In this document: positions 1 through 8,913 of the stretch, piece by piece | Position numbering within the stretch: position 1 is the stretch's first letter | Layout of the letters: every line of letters starts with the position of its first letter | DNA from: Candidatus Krumholzibacteriota bacterium | Lineage (GTDB): Bacteria > Krumholzibacteriota > Krumholzibacteriia > JAJRXK01 | Direction of reading: 5' to 3' | NCBI GenBank assembly: GCA_029262065.1 | Contig: JAJDAC010000047.1 | Span: 1-39,009, forward strand | DNA length: 39,009 bases | Notes under the pieces: model-generated | Seen by the model: the letters and a program-made list of their open reading frames with translations, nothing else | Told to the model about the DNA's origin: nothing | Database searches by the model: none | Made by a program: the position numbers and the translations under genes

Positions 1-26
1 CCGACCCAAATGGTAGAATTCTGCAT
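1..26 (-). CDS. 5' end of a leftward gene, truncated by the window edge
   Basis: Only eight complete codons are visible (MQNSTIWV), read leftward from an ATG at 26-24. The start is supported by a perfect GGAGG (positions 38-34) seven bases before the ATG, as strong as any ribosome site in the window. Nothing can be said about function. If real, it is divergent from the operon beginning at 393, so 27-392 is a shared upstream region. Confidence 0.45.
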
Positions 27-144
27 GGTTGGACCTCCGTAAGTTCAAGCGACTACGTGTCGCCTGCGGCTCTGGATGTTCGGTTAACACCTCTATCCAA
101 CCCGCGATCATCGCGGGGGTCCAGCCGTTCCATAGGGTCTAAGC

Positions 145-244
145 CACGCGAGCTCCGGCGCCAAGAACCACCAGGGTTCCCGCGCTGGCTCTCTTCACGC
201 GAGCTCCGGCGCCAAGAACCACCAGGGTTCCCGCGCTGGCTCTC
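145..244. repeat. Tandem pair of identical 49-nt hairpin-forming repeats
   Basis: Positions 145-193 and 196-244 are identical, with a two-base spacer (TT). Each unit can fold: GAGC 150-153 with GCTC 188-191, GGCGC 157-161 with GCGCT 182-186 (one G-U pair), and GAACC 165-169 with GGTTC 175-179 around the loop ACCAG. The second copy is the same shifted by 51 bases. The perfect identity points to a recent duplication. No other copy was noticed in the window. Confidence 0.85.
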
Positions 245-267
245 CCGCGTAGCCAATTGGAGAAACA

Positions 268-299
268 GGGGTACCGGCCCAAAGCCGGTGCCCCTTTTC
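268..299 (+). terminator. Rho-independent terminator in the operon upstream region
   Basis: An 11-bp stem GGGGTACCGGC (268-278) pairs with GCCGGTGCCCC (284-294), with one T-G wobble and the loop CCAAA. It is followed by TTTTCTTT, which fits rightward termination; the other side lacks a T-run. It lies about 95 bases before the first operon ATG, so it either ends a short upstream RNA or attenuates the operon leader. Confidence 0.7.
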
Positions 300-392
300 T
301 TTCACCCCGACCGACCCCGGATTCGTTGACCCACCCTGCCGTTGGGGCTAATCTCCGCTACAGGATCCCCCGTCCTGGTGCTAATAAACTCC

Positions 393-2342
393 ATGAATAC
401 CCCGCGCGCGGTTTGCGCCTTATTTGCGCTTGTCGGCCCCCTGCTACTCGCTTCGGATGCACCCGGCGAGCGACGGATACCTACGGGACCGCCTCAGGTT
501 TCCGGCAAGAGCGTCGTGCTCGACCGGTCCACCACCATCGGTAACCTGGGCCTGCGACTCACCAACCTCGGCTGGTTCGGCAACCTGCTCAGCCAGACCG
601 TGTCGCAACCGTCGTGTGAATGGCCGCTGAACAGCAACGTCGAGCACATGTACCTGGGTGGCGTGTGGGTTGGTGGCATCAGCACCGAGGGTGAAGTCCT
701 GGTTTCCGCCGGAGCCGAGGACACGGGTTCGGGTCAGGCTTCACCAAAGCAGGAGTTTGGGCCACGCCTCACCGACACGGTTGTGTCGCTGAGCAGCAAT
801 CCGCTCAGTCCCAACTTTTCCACGCGCGCGCTCGCCGATCAGCACTTCGAAATGGTCTACGACGACTTCAACACGTCGGGTGGTGGTTCGCCGCAGGATC
901 CGCACATTCCCATGGGCGTCCGCGTCTACGCCACCGCGCTGGCCTATGCGCCTTCCTACGCCGACGATTTCGTGATTCTGCGTTTCGAAGTGGAGAACAT
1001 CAGCGGCCAGGAACTGACCGATGTATTCGTGGGTTTCTACGCCGAGCTGACCGTGGGCAACACCACGGTCACGATTCCCCAGGGAACACCCAGCTGGAAT
1101 TTCTACGACGACCTGAATGGTTTCGTGGGACCAGGCGAGTTGCCGGACGACCCCGACATCCGTCTGATGCACTGCCATGACAACGACGGTGAAGAAGGGA
1201 AGGCCGTATCGTGGGTCGGAGTCCGACTGCTGGGAACCGACGCTCCCGAAGAAATCTTCAGTTACCGACAGTGGCGCTTCGGCAGCATTCCCCGCTTCGA
1301 TGTCGACAAGTATGCCTACATGTCGTCGGGTCAGATCGATCAGGGGGTTGCCCAAGACGGCACGAACTTCGACGTCGCTGGCAACTGGATCTCCATGTTT
1401 GCCGCGGGCCCCTGGCCCACGTTGTTTCCCGACGACCGCGCCACCTTCACCATGGCCATTGTCGCCGGCCGTGACAGTACCGACATGGTGTTGAACAGCC
1501 AGATCGCGCAGTCCACGTTCGACCAGGGGTTCAAGTTGCCGGCGGGACCACCCAGTCCCGTGCTTGAGATATCCACCGTCGACAACGCGGTCATCCTCGA
1601 GTGGGACCCCGGAACCAACACCCTCGAAGGACAACAGTACGATCCCACGACCGCGTCGCCGGAGTTCCATCGGAGTGAGTTCACCAACGAGTACGATTTC
1701 CAGGGGTACCGCATCTATCGCATTCTGGGCGACACGATCGACGAAGATCCTTTTACGCAAGCTTCGCTGGTCGCCGAGTTCGACCGTACCGAGTGGCCCG
1801 ACGGACGACCCGACAATATCGGTTTCAATGTGGGCCTACCGCCCATGGAGAACGGGAAGCGTCGTTTCGTCGATCGCGGTGTGTTGAACGGTTTTTCGTA
1901 CTACTACGCCGTTACCAGCTACGCGTCGGCCAACCCGCGACTGGAACTCCCCATGCTGGAGAGCGGCTTCAACGAGAACGCCACGGTGGTTACTCCCGGA
2001 TCCGCTCCCGGTGGCGGTGGATCGACGGCAAGGGTGGGCGTGTATCCCAACCCGTACCGGGGATCCAGTCGTTTCGACGGCCGACTCCCCGGCGGCGAAC
2101 CCTCTGAACTGGGTCGCAACATCTACTTCACCAACGTGCCGCGGCGCGCGACCATCTCCATCTACAATCTCAGCGGTGCCCGCGTCGATTCCATCGAACG
2201 CGACGATGCCACCACCGGACAGGTCGCGTGGAACATGCTAAGCGAGAACACGCGGCCCATCGCATCGGGGCTATACGTGTTCGTGGTGGAAGATCTTGAG
2301 ACCGGTGAAACCCAACGCGGCAAACTGGTGATCCTGAAATGA
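393..2342 (+). CDS. Exported surface protein with C-terminal T9SS/FlgD-type sorting domain
   Basis: This 649-residue protein starts with a signal peptide (MNTPRAVCALFALVGPLLLA). I chose the ATG at 393 because an upstream in-frame start at 342 would put an unlikely extension before it. The body is rich in Asp, Gly and aromatic beta-strand patterns and I do not recognise a catalytic family. The last 95 or so residues are a FlgD/T9SS-like domain: VYPNPYRG near its start, ISIYNLSGARVDSI in the middle, SGLYVFVVED and the ending GKLVILK. In FCB bacteria such domains direct cargo through type IX secretion to the outer surface. It is the first gene of an operon; its TGA overlaps the next ATG (ATGA). 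Confidence 0.85.
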   Translation: MNTPRAVCALFALVGPLLLASDAPGERRIPTGPPQVSGKSVVLDRSTTIGNLGLRLTNLGWFGNLLSQTVSQPSCEWPLNSNVEHMYLGGVWVGGISTEGEVLVSAGAEDTGSGQASPKQEFGPRLTDTVVSLSSNPLSPNFSTRALADQHFEMVYDDFNTSGGGSPQDPHIPMGVRVYATALAYAPSYADDFVILRFEVENISGQELTDVFVGFYAELTVGNTTVTIPQGTPSWNFYDDLNGFVGPGELPDDPDIRLMHCHDNDGEEGKAVSWVGVRLLGTDAPEEIFSYRQWRFGSIPRFDVDKYAYMSSGQIDQGVAQDGTNFDVAGNWISMFAAGPWPTLFPDDRATFTMAIVAGRDSTDMVLNSQIAQSTFDQGFKLPAGPPSPVLEISTVDNAVILEWDPGTNTLEGQQYDPTTASPEFHRSEFTNEYDFQGYRIYRILGDTIDEDPFTQASLVAEFDRTEWPDGRPDNIGFNVGLPPMENGKRRFVDRGVLNGFSYYYAVTSYASANPRLELPMLESGFNENATVVTPGSAPGGGGSTARVGVYPNPYRGSSRFDGRLPGGEPSELGRNIYFTNVPRRATISIYNLSGARVDSIERDDATTGQVAWNMLSENTRPIASGLYVFVVEDLETGETQRGKLVILK

Positions 2343-3853
2343 GGCGCACACTGGGCCACCTGGTTGCCTGTGTGGGTGCGGCCATGGTGTTCGTCTCGTG
2401 CACGAACGACGCGTTCGATCCCGAAACCCTTCCCAACCAACCTCCCGTGGCCCGGGTCTGGGTGTCGGGGCCGGACATCCAACCCACCAGCTACAATGAT
2501 GCCACGTTCTACTGGTCGGGGACCGACATCGACGGAACCGTGGAAGGGTTCCACGTGTCCATCGCCGACCGCGGAATGGATCCCAGCACCTGGACGTACA
2601 CGGACAAGGACGAGAGTACAGCCACCTACTCCACCGATGACTCCGGCCAGGCCTTCGCCGTGCTCTACGTCGTGGCCCAGGACGATCGTGGCGCGCTGAG
2701 CGACACCGTTTCGGTGGACATTCCGTTGATCAACTCACCGCCGGTACTGGAATTCCGGGCCGACTTCGAACCTCTTCTCGAGAGTTTCGGAGCCGCTTCC
2801 TTCGATTTCTTTGGATTCGATCTCGACGGCAACGAGACCTTGCTGCCCTGGGTGGAGTATCGCTTCGAAGGAAGTGATCCCGACCTGGTGTTCGAGTTGG
2901 ACGATCCCCTGGCCCACCCCACGTTGGGTTGGGTACGCGAAGATCGCCCGCCAACCCGCTTCTCGTTGCAGCTTCGGGAAATCCCCCCCGGCGACCCTGG
3001 TGCCGCTTTTGCCCAAACCATATACGTGCGCATTGGCGACGTAGCCGGGTCGTTCAACGTACTGGAACACACGTGGACCGTATTCGAGGCTATCGGCAAG
3101 GTACTTCTGGTCGACGACTCGCTCACGGCCGTCACCCGCGACGCCTTCTATCGTGACGCGTTGGACGCCGCCCTGCCCGGCGCGCACAGCCGCTGGGATA
3201 TTGCCAACGGCCTGCCCCCCCGCGACGACGATCTACGACTCACGTTGGAGCAATTCGAACTGCTGGTGTGGTACACGGGAAATTCCGAGAGCCAGAACTT
3301 GCTGCGAGCCCAGGCCGTCTTGACCCAGTACCTGACCGATCGCGATCCCGGGACCGAGGGCGACCAACCCGGCCGCCTGTTGTTGGAAACCCCCGTCATC
3401 CTGGGAAATGGTTCATCGTTGTCACCGGCGTTCCGGGCGCGTTTCGGCATTGCCAACGAGCCCTTGCCGCGCAATCCGCTGGCAACCTATACCGGCGCGG
3501 TTGAGGCCGCCCTCGGTGATATCGATATCGCCAGCGAGGTGCCCGAGTTGCCACCTTTGGTTTCCGACGGAACCAACTACGAGGGTGGACCCGGACGCTA
3601 CTTCGGACTGTCCGGGCTGGACGTGGCCGCCGATGCGGCCGCCCTCTGGACGTTCGAGCCCTACGCATGGGGTGGCGACCGTGACTTTTCTTGCCGACCC
3701 GATTGCATGCCGGTAGTAGGCGTACGCCGCCCCGCCACGGGTCAGGCCAACACGGTGTTGCTGTCGTTCCAGTTGGAGTTCGCCAATGCCCTGGGCAATG
3801 CGCCGCAGGCAGTGGGCGCCATCATCACCGACATCCTGGGATTTGCACCATGA
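2339..3853 (+). CDS. Ig-like lipoprotein with possible GATase/flavodoxin-like domain
   Basis: This 504-residue protein has a lipoprotein signal ending VFVSC (Cys21). An Ig/fibronectin-like region follows (about 30-130: PPVARVWVSGPDIQP, FYWSGTDIDGTVEGFHVSI). Around residues 250-370 an alpha/beta pattern begins GKVLLVDDS and includes LLVWYTGNS; this resembles the inactive amidotransferase-like domains of envelope proteins in related phyla, and no Cys-His-Glu triad is evident. The ATG overlaps the upstream stop and the stop overlaps the next ATG, which suggests translational coupling on both sides. By position it could be a surface partner of the TonB receptor that follows; that role is inference. 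Confidence 0.8.
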   Translation: MRRTLGHLVACVGAAMVFVSCTNDAFDPETLPNQPPVARVWVSGPDIQPTSYNDATFYWSGTDIDGTVEGFHVSIADRGMDPSTWTYTDKDESTATYSTDDSGQAFAVLYVVAQDDRGALSDTVSVDIPLINSPPVLEFRADFEPLLESFGAASFDFFGFDLDGNETLLPWVEYRFEGSDPDLVFELDDPLAHPTLGWVREDRPPTRFSLQLREIPPGDPGAAFAQTIYVRIGDVAGSFNVLEHTWTVFEAIGKVLLVDDSLTAVTRDAFYRDALDAALPGAHSRWDIANGLPPRDDDLRLTLEQFELLVWYTGNSESQNLLRAQAVLTQYLTDRDPGTEGDQPGRLLLETPVILGNGSSLSPAFRARFGIANEPLPRNPLATYTGAVEAALGDIDIASEVPELPPLVSDGTNYEGGPGRYFGLSGLDVAADAAALWTFEPYAWGGDRDFSCRPDCMPVVGVRRPATGQANTVLLSFQLEFANALGNAPQAVGAIITDILGFAP

Positions 3854-6783
3854 TCGCGGGGAAGGGCACCATGCCAAGTCGCCATGCGATTTTCATCGGG
3901 CTGTTGCATTCGATGTTGGCCCTCTCATTGTTGAGCGCCGCGCCCCTCCTGGCCCAGGAAACGAACGGCGAATTTCTCGTACACCTGAAACCCGGTGAAG
4001 CGCGGAACGGAGCGCTGATCCTGGTCCAGGGCAAGATCATGGCGAAGGACCGCACGGTACCGCTGTCGTATACCAACGTATTCATCGAAGGTACCGGCAT
4101 TGGCACCATGGCTTCGGGTGACGGTCGCTTTTGGCTGCGCGGCCTGGCTCCGGGTACCTACACTCTCAAGGCCCAGTACATCAGCTACGAAGTGGGCGAG
4201 TACACATTCACCGTCGAACCGGGTGACCTGCTTCAGATAGAGTATTGGCTCGAACCGCGGGCCTGGCGGCTGGACACGTTCGAAGTCCAGGCTGAACGCG
4301 CCCTCCTGGACATTGCCGAGACCGGCACCGCCCGCCGCTTGTCTGCTCGCGAAATCGAGAACCTGCCGGTGGATGGCCTGGTGGAAATGGTGGCGCTGCA
4401 ACCCGGCGTGACCCTGGAAGACAACGAGATCCATGTGCGCGGTGGTCGTTCCGACGACACCTCGTTCGTGGTCGACGGTATCGGCGTGAAAGACCCGCTT
4501 TCGGCGGGCCGCTACGGCGTTGGCTTCAATGAAGACCTCATCAACGAAATAGAAGTGCTCACGGGGGGCTTCTCGGCCGAGTACGGGCAGGCCGTCAGCG
4601 GCGTCGTAAACGTCTCCACCAAGGAAGGCGGCGAGCGTTTCGAGGGCAAGATCAGCTACAAGAGCGATGATCTGGCGCCCGAGGCGAACTACTACAACAC
4701 CGACAACGTGCGCGCGACCTTCTCGGGTCCCAACCCCATATGGAAGGGCTTGAAGGCACTGGGCGTACCGCTTCCTGGCGAACAATATTTGATCGTCAGC
4801 GGAAGCTCGGACCTCACCGACACACACCTTCCCACCGCATCACTTACGAATGAGCTGCGGTCGCCGATTCTGGGCGAGTTCTGGTCACCGCGTGCCGACA
4901 ACCAGTGGAGCGGATTGGCCAAGCTCACGTGGAAGTTCGACCCCAGCAAGAAACTGAACTTCACCTACAGCAACCAGCAGGAAGTAAGCCTGGGGTACTC
5001 GCTCCCCAGTGAGGGTTTCCCACGCAAGTTCCAGGACATCCTGAACAACTACAACGTGTTCACCGCGCAGAACATCGTGGGGCAGGCCAACTGGAAACAC
5101 GTCCTGGGAGAAGAGAGCTACTACGAGATCAACGTGGGCCGACAATTCAACCGACTCCACAGCAACCGCAACGGCGTTGACGACTTCACCACCTACATAG
5201 GCCCCACGGAGAACGTCATCCGGCTGCAGTCGGAGGAAGAGTGCCCGCCGGTGGAAGAGGATCCTCTATGCGGCCCCAGCTACACCGCGGGAGCCCACAT
5301 CGGCGGCGATACCGATCGCTGGCACGATCACTACAGCGACTCATGGACGCTGAAGGCCGACTACGCCTTCTTGACGGGCCAGTTCAGTCAGTTCAAGACC
5401 GGCATCGAATACACGTACAGCGAAATGCAACTCATCGACCTGCAGCGCGAACTGGGCAGTCCCCCACCGGGATTCCTGGCCCGCAGCCAGGATGTCTTTC
5501 GCGTGCATCCGCAGACCGCGGCGGGATACCTGCAGGATCGGATCAGTTACAAGGGCCTGGTGCTCAACCTGGGCGCACGACTGGACGCGTGGGCGCCTGG
5601 CCGCGAGGTCGACGACGTCATGAGTCGACCCGAAGACTTCGTGTTCATATTCGACGACATGAAAACCAAGTACGAGGACGACACCTACTCGGTTCTGGGT
5701 CGTCGCTGGAAGGCCCGCATCAGTCCCCGCGTGGGCGTGAGCTTCCCCGTGTCCAAACGCGACAAATTCTTCTTCAATTACGGGCACTTCAATCAGTGGC
5801 CGCGATACAACTACGTGTACGCGCAGCTCGAGACCTCGTTTGCCACCGATCTCCAGCTTCTGGGTAACCCGAACCTGGACCCCAAGGCCACGGTCCAGTA
5901 CGAAACCGGCATCCAACACGAGTTCGACGGCCTTTGGAGCGCGGGGCTCACGTTCTACAGCAACGACATCTTCGGATACGCCCAGGCGGTAAGCCTCGAT
6001 ACCATCGTCATCGATCCGGTGGATACACCCGACCCCAATGATCAGGTGGCCGTGACCGCCGAGCCGGTACGGTATTTCAACGCCGACGCCGCCCGTTCCA
6101 TCGGCGTGGAATTCTCGATCATCAAACGCGCCACGCGGTGGTTGAACGGCAGCTTCAGTTTCGAATTCCAACGCACCACGGGCACCAACAGCTCGGCCAA
6201 CACCAACTTCCTCACGGCTCAACTGGGCCAGGCCAGCGAAGAGTTCGTTCGCGAGCAGAATATCCGGAACGTACCCCTGCTGTGGGATCGACCCTGGTCG
6301 GCCACCATGAACCTGGGATTCTCGGTGGGACCACGCGACCGGCCGAGCTTCTTCGGTTGGAAACTACCGCCTCGCTGGAGCGCCAACGTGTTGCTACGCG
6401 CGTGGTCGGGCGTGCGCTACACCGAAATGGAGTTCGGCGAAAACGGCAACCCGCAGACCAGCGCCAACATCAACCATAGGCTTGGCCCCTACCGTAGCGC
6501 CGTGGACATCAAGTTCAACAAGTACTGGGACCTTCCAAATCGCCACCGCGTCTCCATGTTCATCGAAGCCCGCAACGTGTTCGACCACGACAATTTCCGA
6601 CGCGTGAACCCCTGGACGGGTGACGGCTATCACCTGGGCAACTGGGACGGCGGAATTGCGGCTGACCGCAACAATGGCTCGCCGCGTTCGGTGCGCGACG
6701 TGAACTACCAAAGCGATTTCGTCGACCCCTCCTACCGCACCGACCCACGCATGTTCCTGACGGGGGTGAGCTACAAATGGTAA
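3850..6783 (+). CDS. TonB-dependent outer-membrane receptor with carboxypeptidase-regulatory-like N-domain
   Basis: The protein has about 977 residues: signal peptide ending LLAQ, a CarboxypepD-regulatory-like beta-sandwich (about 45-130: VQGKIMAKD, IEGTGIGTMASGDGRFWLRG), a plug domain (about 150-260: LPVDGLVEMVALQPGVTLEDN, VRGGRSDDTSFVVDGIG, INEIEVLTGGFSAEYGQAVSG) and a long aromatic-rich beta-barrel ending FLTGVSYKW. The terminal aromatic is typical of outer-membrane barrels. The start at 3850 overlaps the upstream stop (ATGA); the in-frame ATG at 3871 is an alternative preceded by a purine-rich stretch. Architecture matches SusC/OmpA-related receptors that import large ligands or serve as envelope scaffolds. 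The substrate is unknown and no classical SusD gene is adjacent. Confidence 0.93.
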   Translation: MIAGKGTMPSRHAIFIGLLHSMLALSLLSAAPLLAQETNGEFLVHLKPGEARNGALILVQGKIMAKDRTVPLSYTNVFIEGTGIGTMASGDGRFWLRGLAPGTYTLKAQYISYEVGEYTFTVEPGDLLQIEYWLEPRAWRLDTFEVQAERALLDIAETGTARRLSAREIENLPVDGLVEMVALQPGVTLEDNEIHVRGGRSDDTSFVVDGIGVKDPLSAGRYGVGFNEDLINEIEVLTGGFSAEYGQAVSGVVNVSTKEGGERFEGKISYKSDDLAPEANYYNTDNVRATFSGPNPIWKGLKALGVPLPGEQYLIVSGSSDLTDTHLPTASLTNELRSPILGEFWSPRADNQWSGLAKLTWKFDPSKKLNFTYSNQQEVSLGYSLPSEGFPRKFQDILNNYNVFTAQNIVGQANWKHVLGEESYYEINVGRQFNRLHSNRNGVDDFTTYIGPTENVIRLQSEEECPPVEEDPLCGPSYTAGAHIGGDTDRWHDHYSDSWTLKADYAFLTGQFSQFKTGIEYTYSEMQLIDLQRELGSPPPGFLARSQDVFRVHPQTAAGYLQDRISYKGLVLNLGARLDAWAPGREVDDVMSRPEDFVFIFDDMKTKYEDDTYSVLGRRWKARISPRVGVSFPVSKRDKFFFNYGHFNQWPRYNYVYAQLETSFATDLQLLGNPNLDPKATVQYETGIQHEFDGLWSAGLTFYSNDIFGYAQAVSLDTIVIDPVDTPDPNDQVAVTAEPVRYFNADAARSIGVEFSIIKRATRWLNGSFSFEFQRTTGTNSSANTNFLTAQLGQASEEFVREQNIRNVPLLWDRPWSATMNLGFSVGPRDRPSFFGWKLPPRWSANVLLRAWSGVRYTEMEFGENGNPQTSANINHRLGPYRSAVDIKFNKYWDLPNRHRVSMFIEARNVFDHDNFRRVNPWTGDGYHLGNWDGGIAADRNNGSPRSVRDVNYQSDFVDPSYRTDPRMFLTGVSYKW

Positions 6784-7760
6784 CCCGGCTCCTTGTCGCC
6801 GTGCTCGTGGCGTTGACCGTCAGTGCAACCGACGCACGGTCCCAACTCATCCAACTGTTCGGCGAGGAACGAGTAGGCTCCAGCGGCGGGCAATTCCTAC
6901 GCGTTCCAGTAGGTGCGCGTGAGATTGCCATGGGAGGCGGTATGGCCGCCACCGTGACCGGGGCCAGCTCACTGTTCTGGAATCCCGCGGCCATGAGCAG
7001 CGTGCGCCGAAGCGGACGGCTTTTCGTGAGTCACATGGAGTACACGGCCGACATCAACATCAACCACGTGGGCTACGTACGGCGCATGGGTTCTTGGCAA
7101 CTCGGGCTCAGCGGTGGTTTGCTTTCGAGCGGGGAAATCCTACGGACCACCGAGCTTCATCCCAACGGCGCGGGGTTCACGTTTACCGCCAACCAGTTCC
7201 TGTTGGGCCTTTCGCTGGGACGCCAACTGACCGACCGGTTCAGCTTCGCCGCCACCGGTAAGCTACTACAGGAAAACCTCGACGAGTTCGAGAACCGGGC
7301 CTTCATGGTCGATCTGGGAGCGCTGTACTACGTGGGTTTCCGCCGCGCTCGCATTGGCTTTGCGGTGCGCAACTTCGGCGGCGACCTTCGCCTGAACGGC
7401 TCCGCCCCCAGCACGGGCAGCCTTTCCAGCGAGTGGCAGTCATTCCCGGCGCCGACCGTCGCCGTGTTCGGCTTTGCCTACGACGTAGGCACGGCGGCAG
7501 CGCAACGGCTCACGCTCTCGCTCGACTTCAGTCATCCCAGCGACCAGGCCGAATCGTTGATCGTGGGCGGCGAACTGGGCATGTGGAACGCATTGTTCCT
7601 GCGGGGCGGCTATCGCAGCCAGGTGTCCGAGGGCGGCGTATCGCTGGGCTTTGGACTGCGCGTGCTTCAGCGTGCCTCCACGCTTCGCTTCGGCTACGCG
7701 TTTGACGACCGCGGAAATTTCGGTGGCATCCACGTGTTCAGCCTCGAGGTCGGCCAGTGA
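6777..7760 (+). CDS. PorV/PorQ-family outer-membrane beta-barrel protein
   Basis: This 327-residue protein starts with a signal peptide (MVTRLLVAVLVALTVSATDA). The family signature follows: GGQFLRVPVGAREIAMGGGMAATVTGASSLFWNPAAMS at about 37-75, then alternating barrel strands ending FGGIHVFSLEVGQ. PorV-like proteins are FadL-type barrels; in type IX secretion PorV receives CTD-bearing cargo and hands it to the attachment complex. Here it overlaps the TonB receptor stop (ATGGTAA) and shares an operon with a CTD-bearing protein, which supports a cargo-shuttle role, though that is inference. No other secretion core gene is in the window. Confidence 0.85.
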   Translation: MVTRLLVAVLVALTVSATDARSQLIQLFGEERVGSSGGQFLRVPVGAREIAMGGGMAATVTGASSLFWNPAAMSSVRRSGRLFVSHMEYTADININHVGYVRRMGSWQLGLSGGLLSSGEILRTTELHPNGAGFTFTANQFLLGLSLGRQLTDRFSFAATGKLLQENLDEFENRAFMVDLGALYYVGFRRARIGFAVRNFGGDLRLNGSAPSTGSLSSEWQSFPAPTVAVFGFAYDVGTAAAQRLTLSLDFSHPSDQAESLIVGGELGMWNALFLRGGYRSQVSEGGVSLGFGLRVLQRASTLRFGYAFDDRGNFGGIHVFSLEVGQ

Positions 7761-7780
7761 TCACAGGCGAGAGAGAGTCC

Positions 7781-8890
7781 ATGCGACCGTGGGCGGCCAC
7801 CGCGGGGCTCCTTCTGGGACTGACGCTGCTGACATCGGCATGCGGCGAGAAGATCACGCTGCCCGAGGCAGTGGGCATTCCCACCTCGAGCGAGTACCTG
7901 GAACAGCCCAGTTGGCAGCTCACCGATCCCACCGATGTCATGGAAGCCGACGGGCGTATCTTCGTCACCGAAGGTGAACCGGGAACCATCAACCGATACT
8001 CGACGTCCCAGGAGCTACAATCCAGCGAGAGTGGATTGGTAAACCCGGTGGCCATGGGGCTTCACCGCGATTCGCGTACGATCCTGGTGGCCGAAGCGGG
8101 CGATGCCGGCACGACTCCGCGCATCTCGTTCTTCAGCCAGGCGGATCTGGCGCCGCTGGGCAACCTCGACCTGGACGGCATTGCGATGAGCGTCGCCGGA
8201 ATCGCGGTGGATCTGGCGGTGTTGTACGTAAGCGACCCCGATTCGGGTGTGGTGCACCGCTTTGCCTTCAACGGTGTGGATCGTACGATCGAGACACGCG
8301 GTCTGGTCTGCAACAACCAGGGCAGTGTCGAGAGCCCCCAGTTCGTGTTCCAACCCGAGGGTCTGGCCCTGACGCCGGAAGGAAGATTGCTGGTGTGTGA
8401 CGCGGACTCCACCCGCAATTGGGTGCTCCAGTTCGACCCCAGTCCGCCCATGGGCGACGACAGCGGTTTTGGCCAGGCCGTCCCCTTTCGCGAATCGGGA
8501 TGCGCCAATCCGCCGGTAGACACCTTCGTTTTGGGCGCGGCCCCCGGATGCGGACAGCCCTTCGTGGAGGGCCCGAGTAGCGCACCCGGTGGACTCTCAG
8601 CCCCCTCGGGCATTGCGTTCGACACTGATGGACGGATGTACGTCGCCGATCGCGGCAACGATCGAGCCCAACGCTTCGACACAAGCGGACAATTCAACCT
8701 GTTGTTTGGCGACGGCGCCGGCGGTGTGGCTCCGCTGGGCTCGCCGCGCCGTATTGCTACCTGGCTGGGAAGCACTTCCCGTGACGGAATCCCCATTATC
8801 ATTCCGGGCGCACGGGTCTACGTGGTGGACGAAGCCGCCGCCCAGCTACGAATTTTCGAAGACAAACGCTGGACCGATTTCCAAAGCTGA
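7781..8890 (+). CDS. NHL-type beta-propeller lipoprotein
   Basis: This 369-residue protein starts at the ATG at 7781, preceded by a purine-rich GGCGAGAGAGAG. A GTG at 7757 overlapping the previous stop is possible but would give an odd N-terminus. The lipoprotein signal is MRPWAATAGLLLGLTLLTSAC, with Cys21 as the lipidated residue. The rest shows NHL/SMP-30-like propeller blades: PTDVMEADGRIFVTEGEPGTI, AGIAVDLAVLYVSDPDSGVV, PEGLALTPEGRLLVCDADS, PSGIAFDTDGRMYVADRGNDRAQRF. Propellers of this kind usually bind proteins or sugars. It sits in the coupled operon just after the PorV-like gene and is probably an accessory lipoprotein of the same envelope complex. Confidence 0.85.
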   Translation: MRPWAATAGLLLGLTLLTSACGEKITLPEAVGIPTSSEYLEQPSWQLTDPTDVMEADGRIFVTEGEPGTINRYSTSQELQSSESGLVNPVAMGLHRDSRTILVAEAGDAGTTPRISFFSQADLAPLGNLDLDGIAMSVAGIAVDLAVLYVSDPDSGVVHRFAFNGVDRTIETRGLVCNNQGSVESPQFVFQPEGLALTPEGRLLVCDADSTRNWVLQFDPSPPMGDDSGFGQAVPFRESGCANPPVDTFVLGAAPGCGQPFVEGPSSAPGGLSAPSGIAFDTDGRMYVADRGNDRAQRFDTSGQFNLLFGDGAGGVAPLGSPRRIATWLGSTSRDGIPIIIPGARVYVVDEAAAQLRIFEDKRWTDFQS

Positions 8891-8913
8891 CCATTCCCTC
8901 GAAAGGACCTCCC

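Larger units (their letters stand above)
27..392. other. Intergenic region with structured repeats, no convincing gene
   Basis: No protein-coding gene is supported here. One rightward frame stays open to about 331, but it mostly translates a duplicated hairpin sequence and has no protein-like features. The region holds a short GC hairpin (101-117, stem CCCGCGA/TCGCGGG, loop TCA), two 49-nt direct repeats (145-193 and 196-244) and an intrinsic terminator (268-299). It separates the leftward partial gene from the outer-membrane operon. Confidence 0.7.

Noticed and set aside
145-244. CRISPR array
   Set aside because: Only two identical copies, separated by two bases, with no spacers and no cas genes.
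3-331. Rightward frame open through the repeats
   Set aside because: The translated product is dominated by the duplicated hairpin sequence and has no protein-like pattern; better explained as structured non-coding DNA.
3691-3849. Upstream extension of the TonB receptor reading frame
   Set aside because: It overlaps the end of the lipoprotein gene, is Arg/His-rich, and precedes a proper signal peptide that begins at 3850 or 3871.
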